A DNA stretch of 64,000 nt from Saccharicrinis sp963666825. GTDB lineage: Bacteria > Bacteroidota > Bacteroidia > Bacteroidales > Marinilabiliaceae. Of the stretch, positions 17,970-28,400 are shown in pieces. The translations under genes and the position numbers were made by a program. How positions within the stretch are numbered: the first letter of the stretch is position 1; each line of letters starts with the position of its first letter. The notes below the pieces were generated by a model, which was not told the origin of the DNA, searched no databases, and saw only the letters and a program-made list of their open reading frames with translations. Location of the stretch: assembly GCA_963666825.2 (NCBI GenBank), contig OY763044.2:248001-312000 (forward strand), in the 5' to 3' direction.

Positions 17970-19247
17970 ATGAAAGCTTATAGATATTACTATAGCATAT
18001 TATTTGCTATTTCAATTACGTTTATGCTTGTTTCTTGTGAAGATGATACAGTAGAGAAAATAATACCAAATATTGAGGTTAATCAATCTGAATATGATGT
18101 TGATTATAGCTCTGGTGAAATAACAGTTGATTTAACCTCCAATGTTATTTATTATGTATCTGTTGAAGAAGATGCATCTGAATGGTTATCCTATGAATTT
18201 CAGGATAGCTGTCAGACATTTATTATTAAATATGATGAGAGTGATACTATCGCCATTCGTTCTGGTGTTATTACATTATCAAAATCAGATGTTGAAGTTC
18301 CAATTACAATAACTCAAGCTGGTAATCCTAATGCTGATAATGGTAAGTTAAAGTCAATGGATCTTGAATATATTATAGATAGTTCAAGTGGTTATACGAT
18401 ATTATCCATATCGGCAGAAGAATGTGACAAAATTCCTATTGGAGCCACCGTTAAATTTGAATGTGGAGATGGAGGAACAATATCCTTCATAGATGGATCT
18501 TATTCTGAATTTATGGGGGGAGGGCCTGTAGATGGAGTTTTTAGCTTTGTGTGGACACAAGCAATTGCGGATAAAACTGCTGCTTCCGGATTAACAGGTA
18601 TACTTCGTGATGGCTTTTCAATATCTACTGCAAGTGCTATTTATTCAATGAGTAATGTTGAATACTCGATTGATAGTTCAAGTGGCTATACAATACTTTC
18701 TGTTGCAGCAGATGAATGTGCTGGTATTCCTTTAGACGCAACTGTAGTTTTTGAATGTACAAGTGATGAAGGAACGATATCACTTCTTGATGGTTCATAT
18801 TCTGAATTTGCTGGAGGATCACCTGTAAATGGTAAATTATCTTTTACATGGGCACAAAATATTGTGGATATAACAACAGAAAATGGAATTACTACAGGTA
18901 TAATTCGCGATAATTTTGATTTATCGGCCATGTATTATAATTATGTGGCTACCGACTTACAATATGTAGTTACCACCTCCGGAGGCTATACAATAATGTC
19001 AGTTCCTGTGGAAGAGTGTGCAAATATTCCAATCGGTGCTACAGTAGTAATAGAGTGTTCCAGCGATGCAGGTACAATTTCAATGCTTGATTCTTCTTAT
19101 TTTGAATATGCAGGCGGTAGTCCTGTAAATGGCAAATTTAGTTTTGTTTGGACTCAGGAGATTGCAGTAAACAATGCTTCAAGTGGAATCACTACTGCTA
19201 TTCTCAGGGATGGATTTGATATCGTGGGGATGTATTGTCATAATTGA
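17970..19247 (+). CDS. BACON-domain lipoprotein with three tandem repeats of an unrecognised domain
   Basis: This 425-residue lipoprotein has Cys23 in MLVSCEDD and is probably surface exposed. A BACON domain occupies about residues 33-118 (typical ending VPITITQAGNP). Three repeats of about 95 residues follow, beginning near 128, 226 and 327. Each contains SSSGYTILS-like (third repeat TSGGYTIMS), an EEC or DEC cysteine, IPIGATV, GTIS, DGSYSE(F), GG-PV-G, FSFVW-Q and a final IL-RDGF. I do not recognise the repeat. Each unit has two conserved cysteines, one in EEC and one in FEC/IEC. The gene lies beside susC/susD and upstream of a GH3, where surface glycan-binding proteins are normally encoded, so that role is the best inference. 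Confidence 0.8.
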   Translation: MKAYRYYYSILFAISITFMLVSCEDDTVEKIIPNIEVNQSEYDVDYSSGEITVDLTSNVIYYVSVEEDASEWLSYEFQDSCQTFIIKYDESDTIAIRSGVITLSKSDVEVPITITQAGNPNADNGKLKSMDLEYIIDSSSGYTILSISAEECDKIPIGATVKFECGDGGTISFIDGSYSEFMGGGPVDGVFSFVWTQAIADKTAASGLTGILRDGFSISTASAIYSMSNVEYSIDSSSGYTILSVAADECAGIPLDATVVFECTSDEGTISLLDGSYSEFAGGSPVNGKLSFTWAQNIVDITTENGITTGIIRDNFDLSAMYYNYVATDLQYVVTTSGGYTIMSVPVEECANIPIGATVVIECSSDAGTISMLDSSYFEYAGGSPVNGKFSFVWTQEIAVNNASSGITTAILRDGFDIVGMYCHN

Positions 19248-19305
19248 TAAATGAACGCTATGCTTAATGAGTAACCACATTTTCATATTATATATTTAAA
19301 AAAGA

Positions 19306-19338
19306 GTAAAAAGGGTGGTTTTATATCACCTTTTTTAC
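19306..19338 (+). terminator. Terminator after the BACON lipoprotein gene
   Basis: GTAAAAAGGGTG pairs with CACCTTTTTTAC (one G-T pair) around a 9-nt loop. The T-run inside the right arm provides the U-tract. It separates the lipoprotein gene from the GH3 gene that follows. Confidence 0.7.
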
Positions 19339-19373
19339 AAAAAAAGAAAAACGTAGTGCTAAATTATTTAATA

Positions 19374-21710
19374 ATGAACTTTTCAAAACACTATAGAACA
19401 TACACAATCAAATTAATCCTTGTGATTTCATTTATGATACAAATGGGATGTAAGGAAAACCATGATTTACCTCAAATGGGAAAATCTTCTTTGGAAAAGG
19501 TTATTTCGTCAATGACCCTTGAAGAAAAGGTAGCATTGGTTGTTGGTACAGGTTTAAAGTTTAATAACGTACCTGCCAATAATAGTGGTTTTAAAATACC
19601 AAATCAACCTGTTCCCGGAAGTTTAGCTGAAAAATCAAAGATTTATGTATCTGGAGCTGTAGGACGTACTCTTGAGATTCCACGATTAGGTGTAACTACA
19701 CTTGAAATGGTGGATGGACCAGCAGGTGTAAGTTTTGGTTCAAGAACAACAGCTTATCCTATTGGAATGAACCTTTCTTCAACCTGGGATCAAAATCTAG
19801 TTTATGAAGTAGGACAATGCATGGGAAACGAGGTGTTGGAATATGGATTTGATATATTACTTGCACCTGCTATGAATATAATACGAAATCCATTAACAGG
19901 TAGGAACTTTGAATATTATTCAGAAGATCCATTGTTGTCAGGCAAAATAGGTGCAGCTATGGTTAATGGTATACAATCACAAGGTGTTGGAACATCGGTT
20001 AAACATTTTGTAGCTAATAATCAGGAAACAAATAGAACAACTGTGGATGCTATAATTAGCGAGCGTGCTTTAAGAGAAATTTATTTGAAAGGATTTGAAA
20101 TAGCTGTAAAAGAATCAAATCCATGGACCATAATGGCTTCATATAACTCCGTAAATGGAACTTTGGCCACAGAAAATTATGAACTGTTAACTAAAGTTGT
20201 GAGAGAAGACTGGGGGTATCAAGGAATGATTATGTCTGATTGGGAAGCAGGTGTTGATCCTGTGGCGCAAATGAAAGCAGGATTGAATGTTATCATGCCT
20301 GGGCCTTATCAGGAAACAGTTTTATATCAGTCAATTAAGGAAGGACAGTTAAGTGAAGAAAATCTTGATGAAAATATAAAGTGGATCTTAAAAACAGCAT
20401 TAAAGTCACCAAAATATAAACAATATAAATATTCTAATTCACCTGATTTAGAACATAATATCCGGGTGGCAAGAAAAGCAGGAGCAGAAGGAATTGTAAT
20501 GTTGCAAAATGAAAATAATACATTACCGATCACAAATAAAAATGACAAAATTGCTTTGTTTGGTAACGGATCTTATGTTACAATTGTTGGTGGTGCAGGA
20601 AGTGGATTTGTCATGCATCCAGGATCAACTGTAAATATTATAGATGGTTTAATCAATGCAGGATGTTCAATTGAAGAAAATCTAAAACAAACCTATACTA
20701 GTTATATAACTGAAAATACTCCTGAACAAAATAGGATGCAAGCTATAAGAGGAAGAATAAGAAGAGCTGCAGAAATGCCTGTAGATATGTCTTTGGCTGA
20801 CAAGATTTCAAATGAAGCAGAGGTCGGAGTCATAACTATTCGCCGAGTTTCACAAGAGTCTGCAGATTTAGATGTTAATAAAGACTTTGTTCTATCAGAA
20901 ACAGAAAAAAATAACATTAAAACAATAACTACTGCTTTTCATAAGAAAGGGAAAAAAGTAATTGTAGTAATGAATGTTGGTGCAATAATGGAAACAGCAA
21001 GTTGGAAAAAATGGCCAGATGCCATATTGTTGGGTTTTCAGCCAGGTCAGGAAGCAGGAAATGCAATAGCTGATGTTATTACAGGAAAAGTCAATCCTTC
21101 AGGAAAATTAACCTGTACTTTCCCCGTTGATTATAATGATGTTCCTTCAGCAAAGGATTTTCCAGGTACTCCAAAAGACAATCCACAACAGGTGATGTAT
21201 GAAGATGATATATATGTTGGGTATCGTTATTTTAACACTTTTGGAGTAAAACCTTCTTTCCCATTTGGATATGGGTTGAGTTATACAAAATTTGAATATA
21301 GTGATTTGGCATTAAGTTCAAATGTGTTTGAAGATTCAATTAATGTAAGTGTTACAATTACGAATACTGGGAAAATATCAGGTAAAGAGGTTGTTCAGTT
21401 ATACATATCAGCTCCTGAAAGTGTGTTGAAGAAACCAATTGAAGAACTAAAAGGATTTGCAAAAACACGATTGATAGAACCTGGCGAATCCCAAACATTG
21501 ATTTTTAAAATAGATTTAGAATGTTTAAAATCATATCATCCTGATCAATCATCATGGATTGCAGATGCAGGGAAGTATATTATAAAAATTGGAGCCTCTA
21601 GTGCAGATATTAAATTAACGAAGGAGTTTAAACTAAACAATAAAATTATTGTAGAAAGAGTTAATAAAGTTCTAGAACAAAAGCTTCCGTTGAACACTTT
21701 AATCCAATAA
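19374..21710 (+). CDS. GH3 beta-glucosidase-like lipoprotein
   Basis: This 778-residue protein has a lipoprotein signal ending at Cys26 (SFMIQMGCKEN). The GH3 N-terminal barrel has VTTLEMVDGPAGVSFG, the catalytic KHF segment (SVKHFVANNQE) and the nucleophile D289 in IMSDWEAG. The alpha/beta sandwich and a C-terminal fibronectin-III-like domain (LSYTKFEYSDLAL, GKEVVQLYIS) follow. GH3 enzymes remove terminal beta-glucose or beta-xylose from oligosaccharides. It is probably anchored in the periplasm or at the surface and finishes degradation of the glycan taken up by the adjacent SusC/SusD. I chose the ATG over a GTG six codons upstream because it gives a normal signal peptide. Confidence 0.92.
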   Translation: MNFSKHYRTYTIKLILVISFMIQMGCKENHDLPQMGKSSLEKVISSMTLEEKVALVVGTGLKFNNVPANNSGFKIPNQPVPGSLAEKSKIYVSGAVGRTLEIPRLGVTTLEMVDGPAGVSFGSRTTAYPIGMNLSSTWDQNLVYEVGQCMGNEVLEYGFDILLAPAMNIIRNPLTGRNFEYYSEDPLLSGKIGAAMVNGIQSQGVGTSVKHFVANNQETNRTTVDAIISERALREIYLKGFEIAVKESNPWTIMASYNSVNGTLATENYELLTKVVREDWGYQGMIMSDWEAGVDPVAQMKAGLNVIMPGPYQETVLYQSIKEGQLSEENLDENIKWILKTALKSPKYKQYKYSNSPDLEHNIRVARKAGAEGIVMLQNENNTLPITNKNDKIALFGNGSYVTIVGGAGSGFVMHPGSTVNIIDGLINAGCSIEENLKQTYTSYITENTPEQNRMQAIRGRIRRAAEMPVDMSLADKISNEAEVGVITIRRVSQESADLDVNKDFVLSETEKNNIKTITTAFHKKGKKVIVVMNVGAIMETASWKKWPDAILLGFQPGQEAGNAIADVITGKVNPSGKLTCTFPVDYNDVPSAKDFPGTPKDNPQQVMYEDDIYVGYRYFNTFGVKPSFPFGYGLSYTKFEYSDLALSSNVFEDSINVSVTITNTGKISGKEVVQLYISAPESVLKKPIEELKGFAKTRLIEPGESQTLIFKIDLECLKSYHPDQSSWIADAGKYIIKIGASSADIKLTKEFKLNNKIIVERVNKVLEQKLPLNTLIQ

Positions 21711-21820
21711 TACTCAAAATATACTTAATGTAAGGAGGTTTATCATTCAGCATAGATTAAAGAGCCAAATATTTTAAATCATTTATTCTTATAATAAGCA
21801 GAGCAAATTAAATAAACAAT

Positions 21821-21856
21821 CAATAGTGTCTGGTTACTATTCACCAGGTGCTATTG
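21821..21856. terminator. Hairpin between convergent GH3 and AraC genes
   Basis: CAATAGTGTCTGG can pair with CCAGGTGCTATTG using three central G-T wobbles, with a 10-nt loop. There is no clear U-tract on either side, so it is a possible shared stop for the two convergent genes. Confidence 0.4.
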
Positions 21857-21896
21857 AGTATTATATTGCATTTCATATGGTTGGTGATATTTTATA

Positions 21897-23030
21897 CTAT
21901 TTCTTCTTTTTAAACTCACTAGGTGTCATGCCTGTATATTTTTTAAAGAAAGTATTAAATACCGTTTTTGAATTAAAACCACTTTCCTGAGCAATTTCTA
22001 CAATAGACCAATCTTGATATTCAGGTAATTTAATGATTTTCATCGCATACTCTGTACGATATTCATTAATAAAAGTGTAGAAATTTTTATCCATCTTTTC
22101 ATTCAAAATTTGAGAAATATAATGTTTTGGAATTTCTGTTTTTTGGGAAAGCGTGACAATTGACAATTCTTTGTCTTTCCATATTAATGAAGTATTCATA
22201 AAATCAACTAATCTATTCATATATTTATCTGCCTGACTTTCTTTTAGACCTGATTTTTTGTATTTGTCAGATTGAGTTTCAGTTGGTTCTGTTGAATTTA
22301 ACTTAAGATTCAGGTTAGGAGACCAAATATTTGCAGATAATTGTTTTTGCCTATATCCCCAGATCATAACGATAAAGACAAATAGGAGTAAGGATCCGCT
22401 TCTGAATTTTTCAATATGAGGAATGAACCTATCTTGATAGTGAATTTGACTAATGTATATAATATACAAATACGAAAATAAAAAGGTTAAAATAAGGATT
22501 ACAAGCCATCGAAGATTAATTTTATTAGATTGAAATGAGTAATAATTAAACAAACTTAATCTATAGGCTAAAATAAGCGTAAGGGAAAGAATACAATAAA
22601 CCCACAAGCTAAATATAAATATGTAACCTACTATTTGTTGAGCTTTAGTTTCCTGGCTATAAGCGACTATTAATGATTTAATGTTTTTTGCATTTGAAGG
22701 TAGGTAAATTAATAATATGATTATACCTACAAGAACAGGTATGAAAAATAAAATATCTCGCAATTTAAATTTTTGTAGATTACCTACAATATATTTAGTG
22801 TACAGGAATAAAAAAACAGGAAAGGATGTTGCCAGTATTACAGAAACAGGCCATACATCAATAGTTATATTGTAATTAAGTTTTATAACATTTAAACCAA
22901 ACATGCATGCAATCAGGATCAACCATATTCCAAGTATTTTATCTGCTACTTGTGAAGGTTTTTTTACAAATAAAAGAAAAGCAGAATATATTGATTGCGC
23001 TAAGCCAATATAAATAAATGCAAAGTCCAT
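21897..23030 (-). CDS. AraC-family regulator with N-terminal membrane-embedded sensor
   Basis: This 377-residue protein has seven hydrophobic segments in its first 240 residues, beginning with FIYIGLAQSIYSAFLLFV. A hydrophilic linker and a C-terminal AraC DNA-binding domain follow (two helix-turn-helix motifs; EIAQESGFNSKTVFNTFFKK and YTGMTPSEFKKKK are diagnostic). This membrane-AraC architecture is common in Bacteroidota and is thought to sense a membrane or extracellular signal. Its target cannot be read directly. The next divergent or downstream genes are a small secreted protein and the RND efflux operon, and a paralogue lies beyond that operon. Confidence 0.9.
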   Translation of the reverse strand: MDFAFIYIGLAQSIYSAFLLFVKKPSQVADKILGIWLILIACMFGLNVIKLNYNITIDVWPVSVILATSFPVFLFLYTKYIVGNLQKFKLRDILFFIPVLVGIIILLIYLPSNAKNIKSLIVAYSQETKAQQIVGYIFIFSLWVYCILSLTLILAYRLSLFNYYSFQSNKINLRWLVILILTFLFSYLYIIYISQIHYQDRFIPHIEKFRSGSLLLFVFIVMIWGYRQKQLSANIWSPNLNLKLNSTEPTETQSDKYKKSGLKESQADKYMNRLVDFMNTSLIWKDKELSIVTLSQKTEIPKHYISQILNEKMDKNFYTFINEYRTEYAMKIIKLPEYQDWSIVEIAQESGFNSKTVFNTFFKKYTGMTPSEFKKKK

Positions 23031-23184
23031 GATCCAAATTTATTAATATTTTTATAATTAATCTTCTGAAAATGGAATATTGTGTATAGTATTTGATTCC
23101 GCGTTATTATTAATTATTTAGACGACTGTGTGATATAAATTAATATTTATAAAAATAGAATAAACACAAAATTAAAGGATAAAA

Positions 23185-23220
23185 AAAATGTGTACCTTCT
23201 AAATTGTTGAAGATACACAT
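23185..23220 (-). terminator. Minus-strand terminator after the small secreted protein gene
   Basis: ATGTGTA pairs with TACACAT and CTTC with GAAG inside it. On the minus strand the stem is followed by eight T residues. It lies about 80 nt after the 117-residue protein gene. A second hairpin, CTGATCA-CTT-TGATCAG, lies between them at 23247-23263. Confidence 0.7.
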
Positions 23221-23297
23221 TTATAAAAGTGTATTAAATTATTAATCTGATCACTTTGATCAGAATTTTCATTGTTTATTGTCATTACCCTTAATTA

Positions 23298-23651
23298 TTA
23301 GAAAATAAAATTTGCATTATCAATGTTCTCAATTGCTTTTTCGATTCGTAATTTTTCGTAAAAAGAATCGGCATTCTCTAACATGGCTAATTCATCATTT
23401 TCCATTATAGGTTCGATTTTTTCATCTGATGTTTCAGAATCAATTTTAGCATAAACATCAATAGGAGATAATTCAACCATCATTCCGTTAATAGTTAATT
23501 CTATAGTGTACTCAGGCACCACTACAGCCTTTTTAGGATCTTCATTTTTTATCTCGCTTTTTTCAGCTTTTTTCGCAAATAGACTTGTTGTCATAGCTAA
23601 AGTAAACATGGCTGCCATACCTACTTTTTTCATTTCTTTTTTAATGTTCAT
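23298..23651 (-). CDS. Small secreted protein of unknown function
   Basis: This 117-residue protein starts with a clear signal peptide (VGMAAMFTLAMTTSLFAKKA). The mature part is acidic and short, with a possible beta-strand segment YTIELTINGMMVELSPIDVY and a Glu/Asp-rich C-terminal half. I recognise no family. It has its own terminators and a 570-nt upstream gap, so it is a single-gene unit. It sits between a membrane AraC regulator and the RND efflux operon and could be a regulated envelope factor, but nothing in the sequence proves this. Confidence 0.7.
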   Translation of the reverse strand: MNIKKEMKKVGMAAMFTLAMTTSLFAKKAEKSEIKNEDPKKAVVVPEYTIELTINGMMVELSPIDVYAKIDSETSDEKIEPIMENDELAMLENADSFYEKLRIEKAIENIDNANFIF

Positions 23652-24213
23652 TGTTTTAATTTTTAATGATTAATATTTGTTTTTGTTTTACAATTCAAAT
23701 GTATGTATAAGCACTGAATTGATTGCAAAATAGCAGGATTTCAGCTGTTACATTTAAACATATTTAAGAGAAGTATAAAAAAAGCTTCTAAATAAATATT
23801 TACGAAATGTACACCTAACATTAAATTAACATTAAAAGGATTGATTAACATAAGGGCTTATTTTTAACACTCAGTAAATATAGAGCATCTTTATTGTTAA
23901 AAAACTTTATGTTAATAGGTGTTATATTGTTGATATAGTGCGTAATAAATATTTTTAGTTAAGTTGTATTAACATATTTATTGAAGTTTGTCAGACAGGA
24001 ATTGTAAATTTAATTTTAGAGTTTTATGTAAATATGATAAGGTTTATTTGTGATTTTTTTTGACGAGTTAAATTGAACTAGTTAATTTTAAAAAATATAG
24101 GAGTGCAGTAGAAGATACTGTAATTGAGATATGTCTTTGATTTGCAGATAAAATTTCATTGTGAATTTAATAGTAATATCCTACATTGTTATTTCAACAT
24201 AATAAAAGGAAAT
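23652..24213. other. AT-rich intergenic region
   Basis: This stretch of about 560 nt lies upstream of the small secreted protein gene and downstream of the efflux operon. I see no reading frame of note and no strong inverted repeat other than the terminator at its right edge. It presumably holds the promoter of the small protein gene. Confidence 0.6.
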
Positions 24214-24250
24214 AAAAAAAGCCGTTAATAATTTGAGAATTATTAACGGC
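24214..24250 (-). terminator. Terminator of the RND efflux operon
   Basis: GCCGTTAATAATT and AATTATTAACGGC form a perfect 13-bp stem with a TGAG loop. On the minus strand it is followed by a run of seven T residues, a canonical intrinsic terminator 69 nt beyond the outer-membrane protein gene. Confidence 0.9.
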
Positions 24251-24318
24251 TTAACACTAACGGAAGTTGAATTACCGAGGAATTAGAGGATTGTTTATAT
24301 CTAATATTATTTTCTTAA

Positions 24319-25335
24319 TCATTTAATAAATGGCAATAACGAGATATGCAGGTCAATGTATGTATCTAAAGTACTTTTGTTTTTTATGAAATAACTATTG
24401 TTCCATGAGTTGTTTTCTTTCATCTCAGATGTTGCTGTATATAACGCACCAGCAGATAATCCAAGAATAAATTTTCTGCCTAAACGTCGTTCGTACAATA
24501 AGCCTGATTTAATTTCAGATGTTCCATAATTTGATTTTTCCGGAATATATCTGTTATCAATATTGAAGAAGGCTTTTGAACCACTCATCTCTGTTACAAA
24601 AGATAATGAATTTTTGATGTTTAATTCTTGTCTAAGAGCTAAACGATAGGGGAGATTGACTGAAATTTCAAGATTTTTATTAAACTGATGACTGTAACTT
24701 ATTAAGCCAAAAGCTGGTATTCTAACTCCAGGACTAACGAGAAATACAACACCTGCCGAAAGTGAAGTTTTTTGAGTTCTTTTTAGCGTAAACATTATAA
24801 CTCCAGTCAAAGAATAATCATATTCTGAATAAGAAGGCTCGGTAATTCCTGTGAATGAAGTGTTATACATGACAGGTTTATTAAATAGTTTTCCCCGAGT
24901 ATTGTAGCTCAAAGAAAGACTCAATGTAGTTTTTGAGAACTCGAGGTCATAATTGGTGTTCGAACCATCTGCATTTGACATGTTTTGCATTATAAACTGC
25001 TGATTTAAGATAACCATCGAAGAATTTAATGAACTTTTCTGCCAAGCTTTAACTGGTACATTGAATAGCATCGAGTTCCTATAAATCGTGGCCTCTCCAT
25101 TAACAAAGTCTTTTCCGTAAAGTTTTGATGATATATTTCGATGAGGTATTAATTCACTTGTCAAGTAAAATTGACGAACCATTGGATTTTTTAATGCCAA
25201 ATTTTCCATATATATCATTTTCAGGGAATCCTTAATATGATTTGGACTATCTTTTTTTTGGGCAATAAGAATGTAGGATTGTAGAATCAGTATTAATAGA
25301 ACTAATAATTTCTTTTTGAGGATGATTAACAGCAT
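24319..25335 (-). CDS. DUF6268-like outer-membrane beta-barrel protein
   Basis: This 338-residue protein has an N-terminal signal peptide (LLVLLILILQSYILIAQ) and about a dozen alternating amphipathic strands such as FSKTTLSLSLSYNTRGKL and TGVIMFTLKRTQKTSLSAG, indicating a porin-like barrel. It resembles proteins annotated as DUF6268 outer membrane proteins that accompany RND pumps in Bacteroidota; that family call is from memory of its pattern. It is the last gene of the leftward tolC-hlyD-RND operon, 88 nt after the pump gene, and probably works with the efflux system. Substrate is unknown. Confidence 0.65.
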   Translation of the reverse strand: MLLIILKKKLLVLLILILQSYILIAQKKDSPNHIKDSLKMIYMENLALKNPMVRQFYLTSELIPHRNISSKLYGKDFVNGEATIYRNSMLFNVPVKAWQKSSLNSSMVILNQQFIMQNMSNADGSNTNYDLEFSKTTLSLSLSYNTRGKLFNKPVMYNTSFTGITEPSYSEYDYSLTGVIMFTLKRTQKTSLSAGVVFLVSPGVRIPAFGLISYSHQFNKNLEISVNLPYRLALRQELNIKNSLSFVTEMSGSKAFFNIDNRYIPEKSNYGTSEIKSGLLYERRLGRKFILGLSAGALYTATSEMKENNSWNNSYFIKNKSTLDTYIDLHISLLPFIK

Positions 25336-25423
25336 TGGGTAAGGATGTTTTATTTTTATAATAAAGGCTGTTTATTTCTATATAAACAGCCTTTCATAAA
25401 CTAACACAATTAGGACTACAAAA

Positions 25424-28400
25424 TTAGTTTTCGTTAAATTCTATTTTAGCTTTGTTTGCTAATCCCATTTTTTCCTGAAGTCTTTTTATTCCATAATATA
25501 CAATAGGGACAATAATCATGGATAAAAACATAGATACTGTCAATCCTCCAATAAGAGTCCAACCAATTCCGTTCTTCCATTCAGCTCCTTCACTTTGTGA
25601 AAATGCCAGAGGGAAAAGACCAATAATCATTGAAACATTTGTCATTAGGATTGGACGAAAACGTAGTTTAACAGAGGTTTCTATAGCATCAACTAATTTT
25701 TTGCCTTCATTTAATAAGTCATTTGCAAAGTCTACAATAAGGATAGCATTTTTAGCAACTAATCCTGCTAACATTACAATTCCTAATATTGAGAATATAT
25801 TTAAATTTTGATTGGCTAATGCAAGAGCCCATATCGCACCAATAATAGATAATGGTATTGAAAACATAACAACGAATGGATCAGCCCAGCTATCATAAAG
25901 TAATACCATAATCAGGTAAACAGAGATTATTGCAGCAAGGAAAGCAAGCCCAAGGGATACAAAAGAATCTGCCATCATTTTTGTTTGTTTTGATGTTGCT
26001 ACTTTTGTGCCTTCTGGTGCTTTAATGTTCTCCAATTTATTGTTAAACTCAGTTTGTATGGTATTTTGAGACACACCTATGATTTGACTCGAGAGCATTA
26101 CAGAAGGATTTCGGTTATATCTTTCCAAACGTGAAGGACCGTTACTTTCTGTAATTTCTGCAAATTGAGACAGCTTAATTAATTCGTTGGTACTCATTGA
26201 AGGGAAAGATATATTTTCTAAATCTTCTTTTGTTCTACGATCTGCCTCATTTAAAAGTATATTAATGTCATATTCTTTTCCTTCGTCTCTAAATTTATTA
26301 TCTGTGTTACCTGCAAAAGAAGTTCTTAATATTCCTCCAACAGACATTAGGTTTAAACCTAACTTCGTCATTTTATCCCGATCAACTTTAATATTGTATT
26401 CAGGATTATTCTTATCAACACTAATTTCTGCTTCAACTGTCCCATTAATTGATTTAATTACAGAAAGAGCCTTTTCTGCATAAGGGATCACACTATCAAC
26501 ATCATTACCTACAATATAATATTTTAATGGAACGTCCTCATTACCCATAATATTAACAGCAACCGCTTTAATTTTAGCTCCGATTACCTTTTCTTCAAGT
26601 TTGGCCCTTATTTGACGTGCATATACACTAGTTGTTACATCTCTGTGATCTTTAGGAACCATATTAATCATAATCTCACTATAATAAGGTGTTGATGTTG
26701 TACTTATAGTTCCTGATTTTTTACCTACTGTAGCATAAACCATATCTACTTCAGGTTGATTCATTAAAAACTCTTCTACCTGACGAGTTGAGTTGTTGTT
26801 TTCGGCTAAACTTATGTCATGTTGGAATTCTAATCGAAGCATAAAAGACCCTCTGTCTCCAGATGATGCAAATTCACCTCCAATAAATCCAGCAGGGAAT
26901 AACATAAAGGTCCCGATAAAAAATACAAAAGTTGAAATTAATGTAATCGTCTTATGTTTTAAAGACCAGTGCATGGCACTAAGTATGTTGTTGTTAAGAA
27001 TATCGATGCTTTTTTCAAATCCATCTAATAATTTACCAATGAAGTTATTCTTTTTAGAAGCCAAAACAGCCCACCTTGATGTCATCCAAGGTACCAGAGT
27101 AAATGATACTAATAAACTAAATAGCATTGAAACAACAATTGTTACGGCGTATTCACGAAGTATATCTCCTACAATACCTGTAACAAAAGCAATAGGTAAA
27201 AACACTGCAACAAGTACGAGGGTAATAGCAGTTACTGTCATTCCTAATTCCTTAACAGCATCAAATGAGGCTTGAATTCTGTTTTTACCCATCTCCATAT
27301 GTCGATAGATATTTTCAATGACAACAATAGCATCATCAACGAGAGATCCTACAACTAGAGAAAGGGATGTTAAACTGATTAGGTCGAAGGAAAAATCAAG
27401 AAGGTACATCGCTGTAAAAGTTGAAACCAAAGAAGTTGGAATTGCAACTAATACAAATATAGAGTTACGCAAACTATGTAAGAAAAGCACCATGATTACA
27501 GATACCAAAATAATCGCCAATATTAAATCGTGTGTAACGGCATCTGCAGCTTGAATAGTAAATCTTGATTGATCATCAGCAATTTTGAAATTTACATTTT
27601 CATTCAAGTATTTTTGTTCTAATTCAGTAAACTTCTCTTTTACCAATTTAATTACCTCTACAGAGTTGGCATCTTTTTGTTTACTTACTTCAATACCGAT
27701 GGTTTCCATACCGTCAATACGAGTAATTTTTTCAGGGTCAGCTATACCATCATAAATATCTGCAATATCACCTAGTTTAATGACAGAACCATCTTTATGT
27801 CCACCAATAATAATATTTCTTAATTGATCTAATGTTCTGATTTTACCAGAAAGACGAACAGTCATTTCATTTGTTGGTGTTTCTAATTTACCCGTTGGTA
27901 ACTCCATATTAGCATATTGAATCATTTGGGTTACATTCAAAAGATTCAATTTGTTTGATTTAAGTTTTAACGGATCAATCATTATTTTAATTTCTCTTTG
28001 AAGACCACCTAACAAGTCCACACGAGAAACACCTTGGATACTTGCAAGTTCAGGTTTAATTTTATCGTCAACAAATTGATAAAAATCCTTGTCCGATAAA
28101 TCAGAGTTTACTCCTGCAATAAAAATTGGTAAAGCACCTAAATCAAATTTTTCAACAGAAGGTGTTTTTATTTGTGAGGGAAGAGTACCGACTATACTGT
28201 TCACTTTCTGAGTAGCTTCCTGAACAGCCAGATTAATGTCTGAATTAAATGCTAATGAAACAGTAAGTAAAGAAAGGTTTTCAATTGAGGTTGAACTAAT
28301 TTCTTCAATTCCTTCCAAGGAAGCTACTGCATCTTCAATAGGAATAGTTACTGATTGTTCAACTTCATCAGGTCCTGCTCCCGGATATACAGTACTAATC

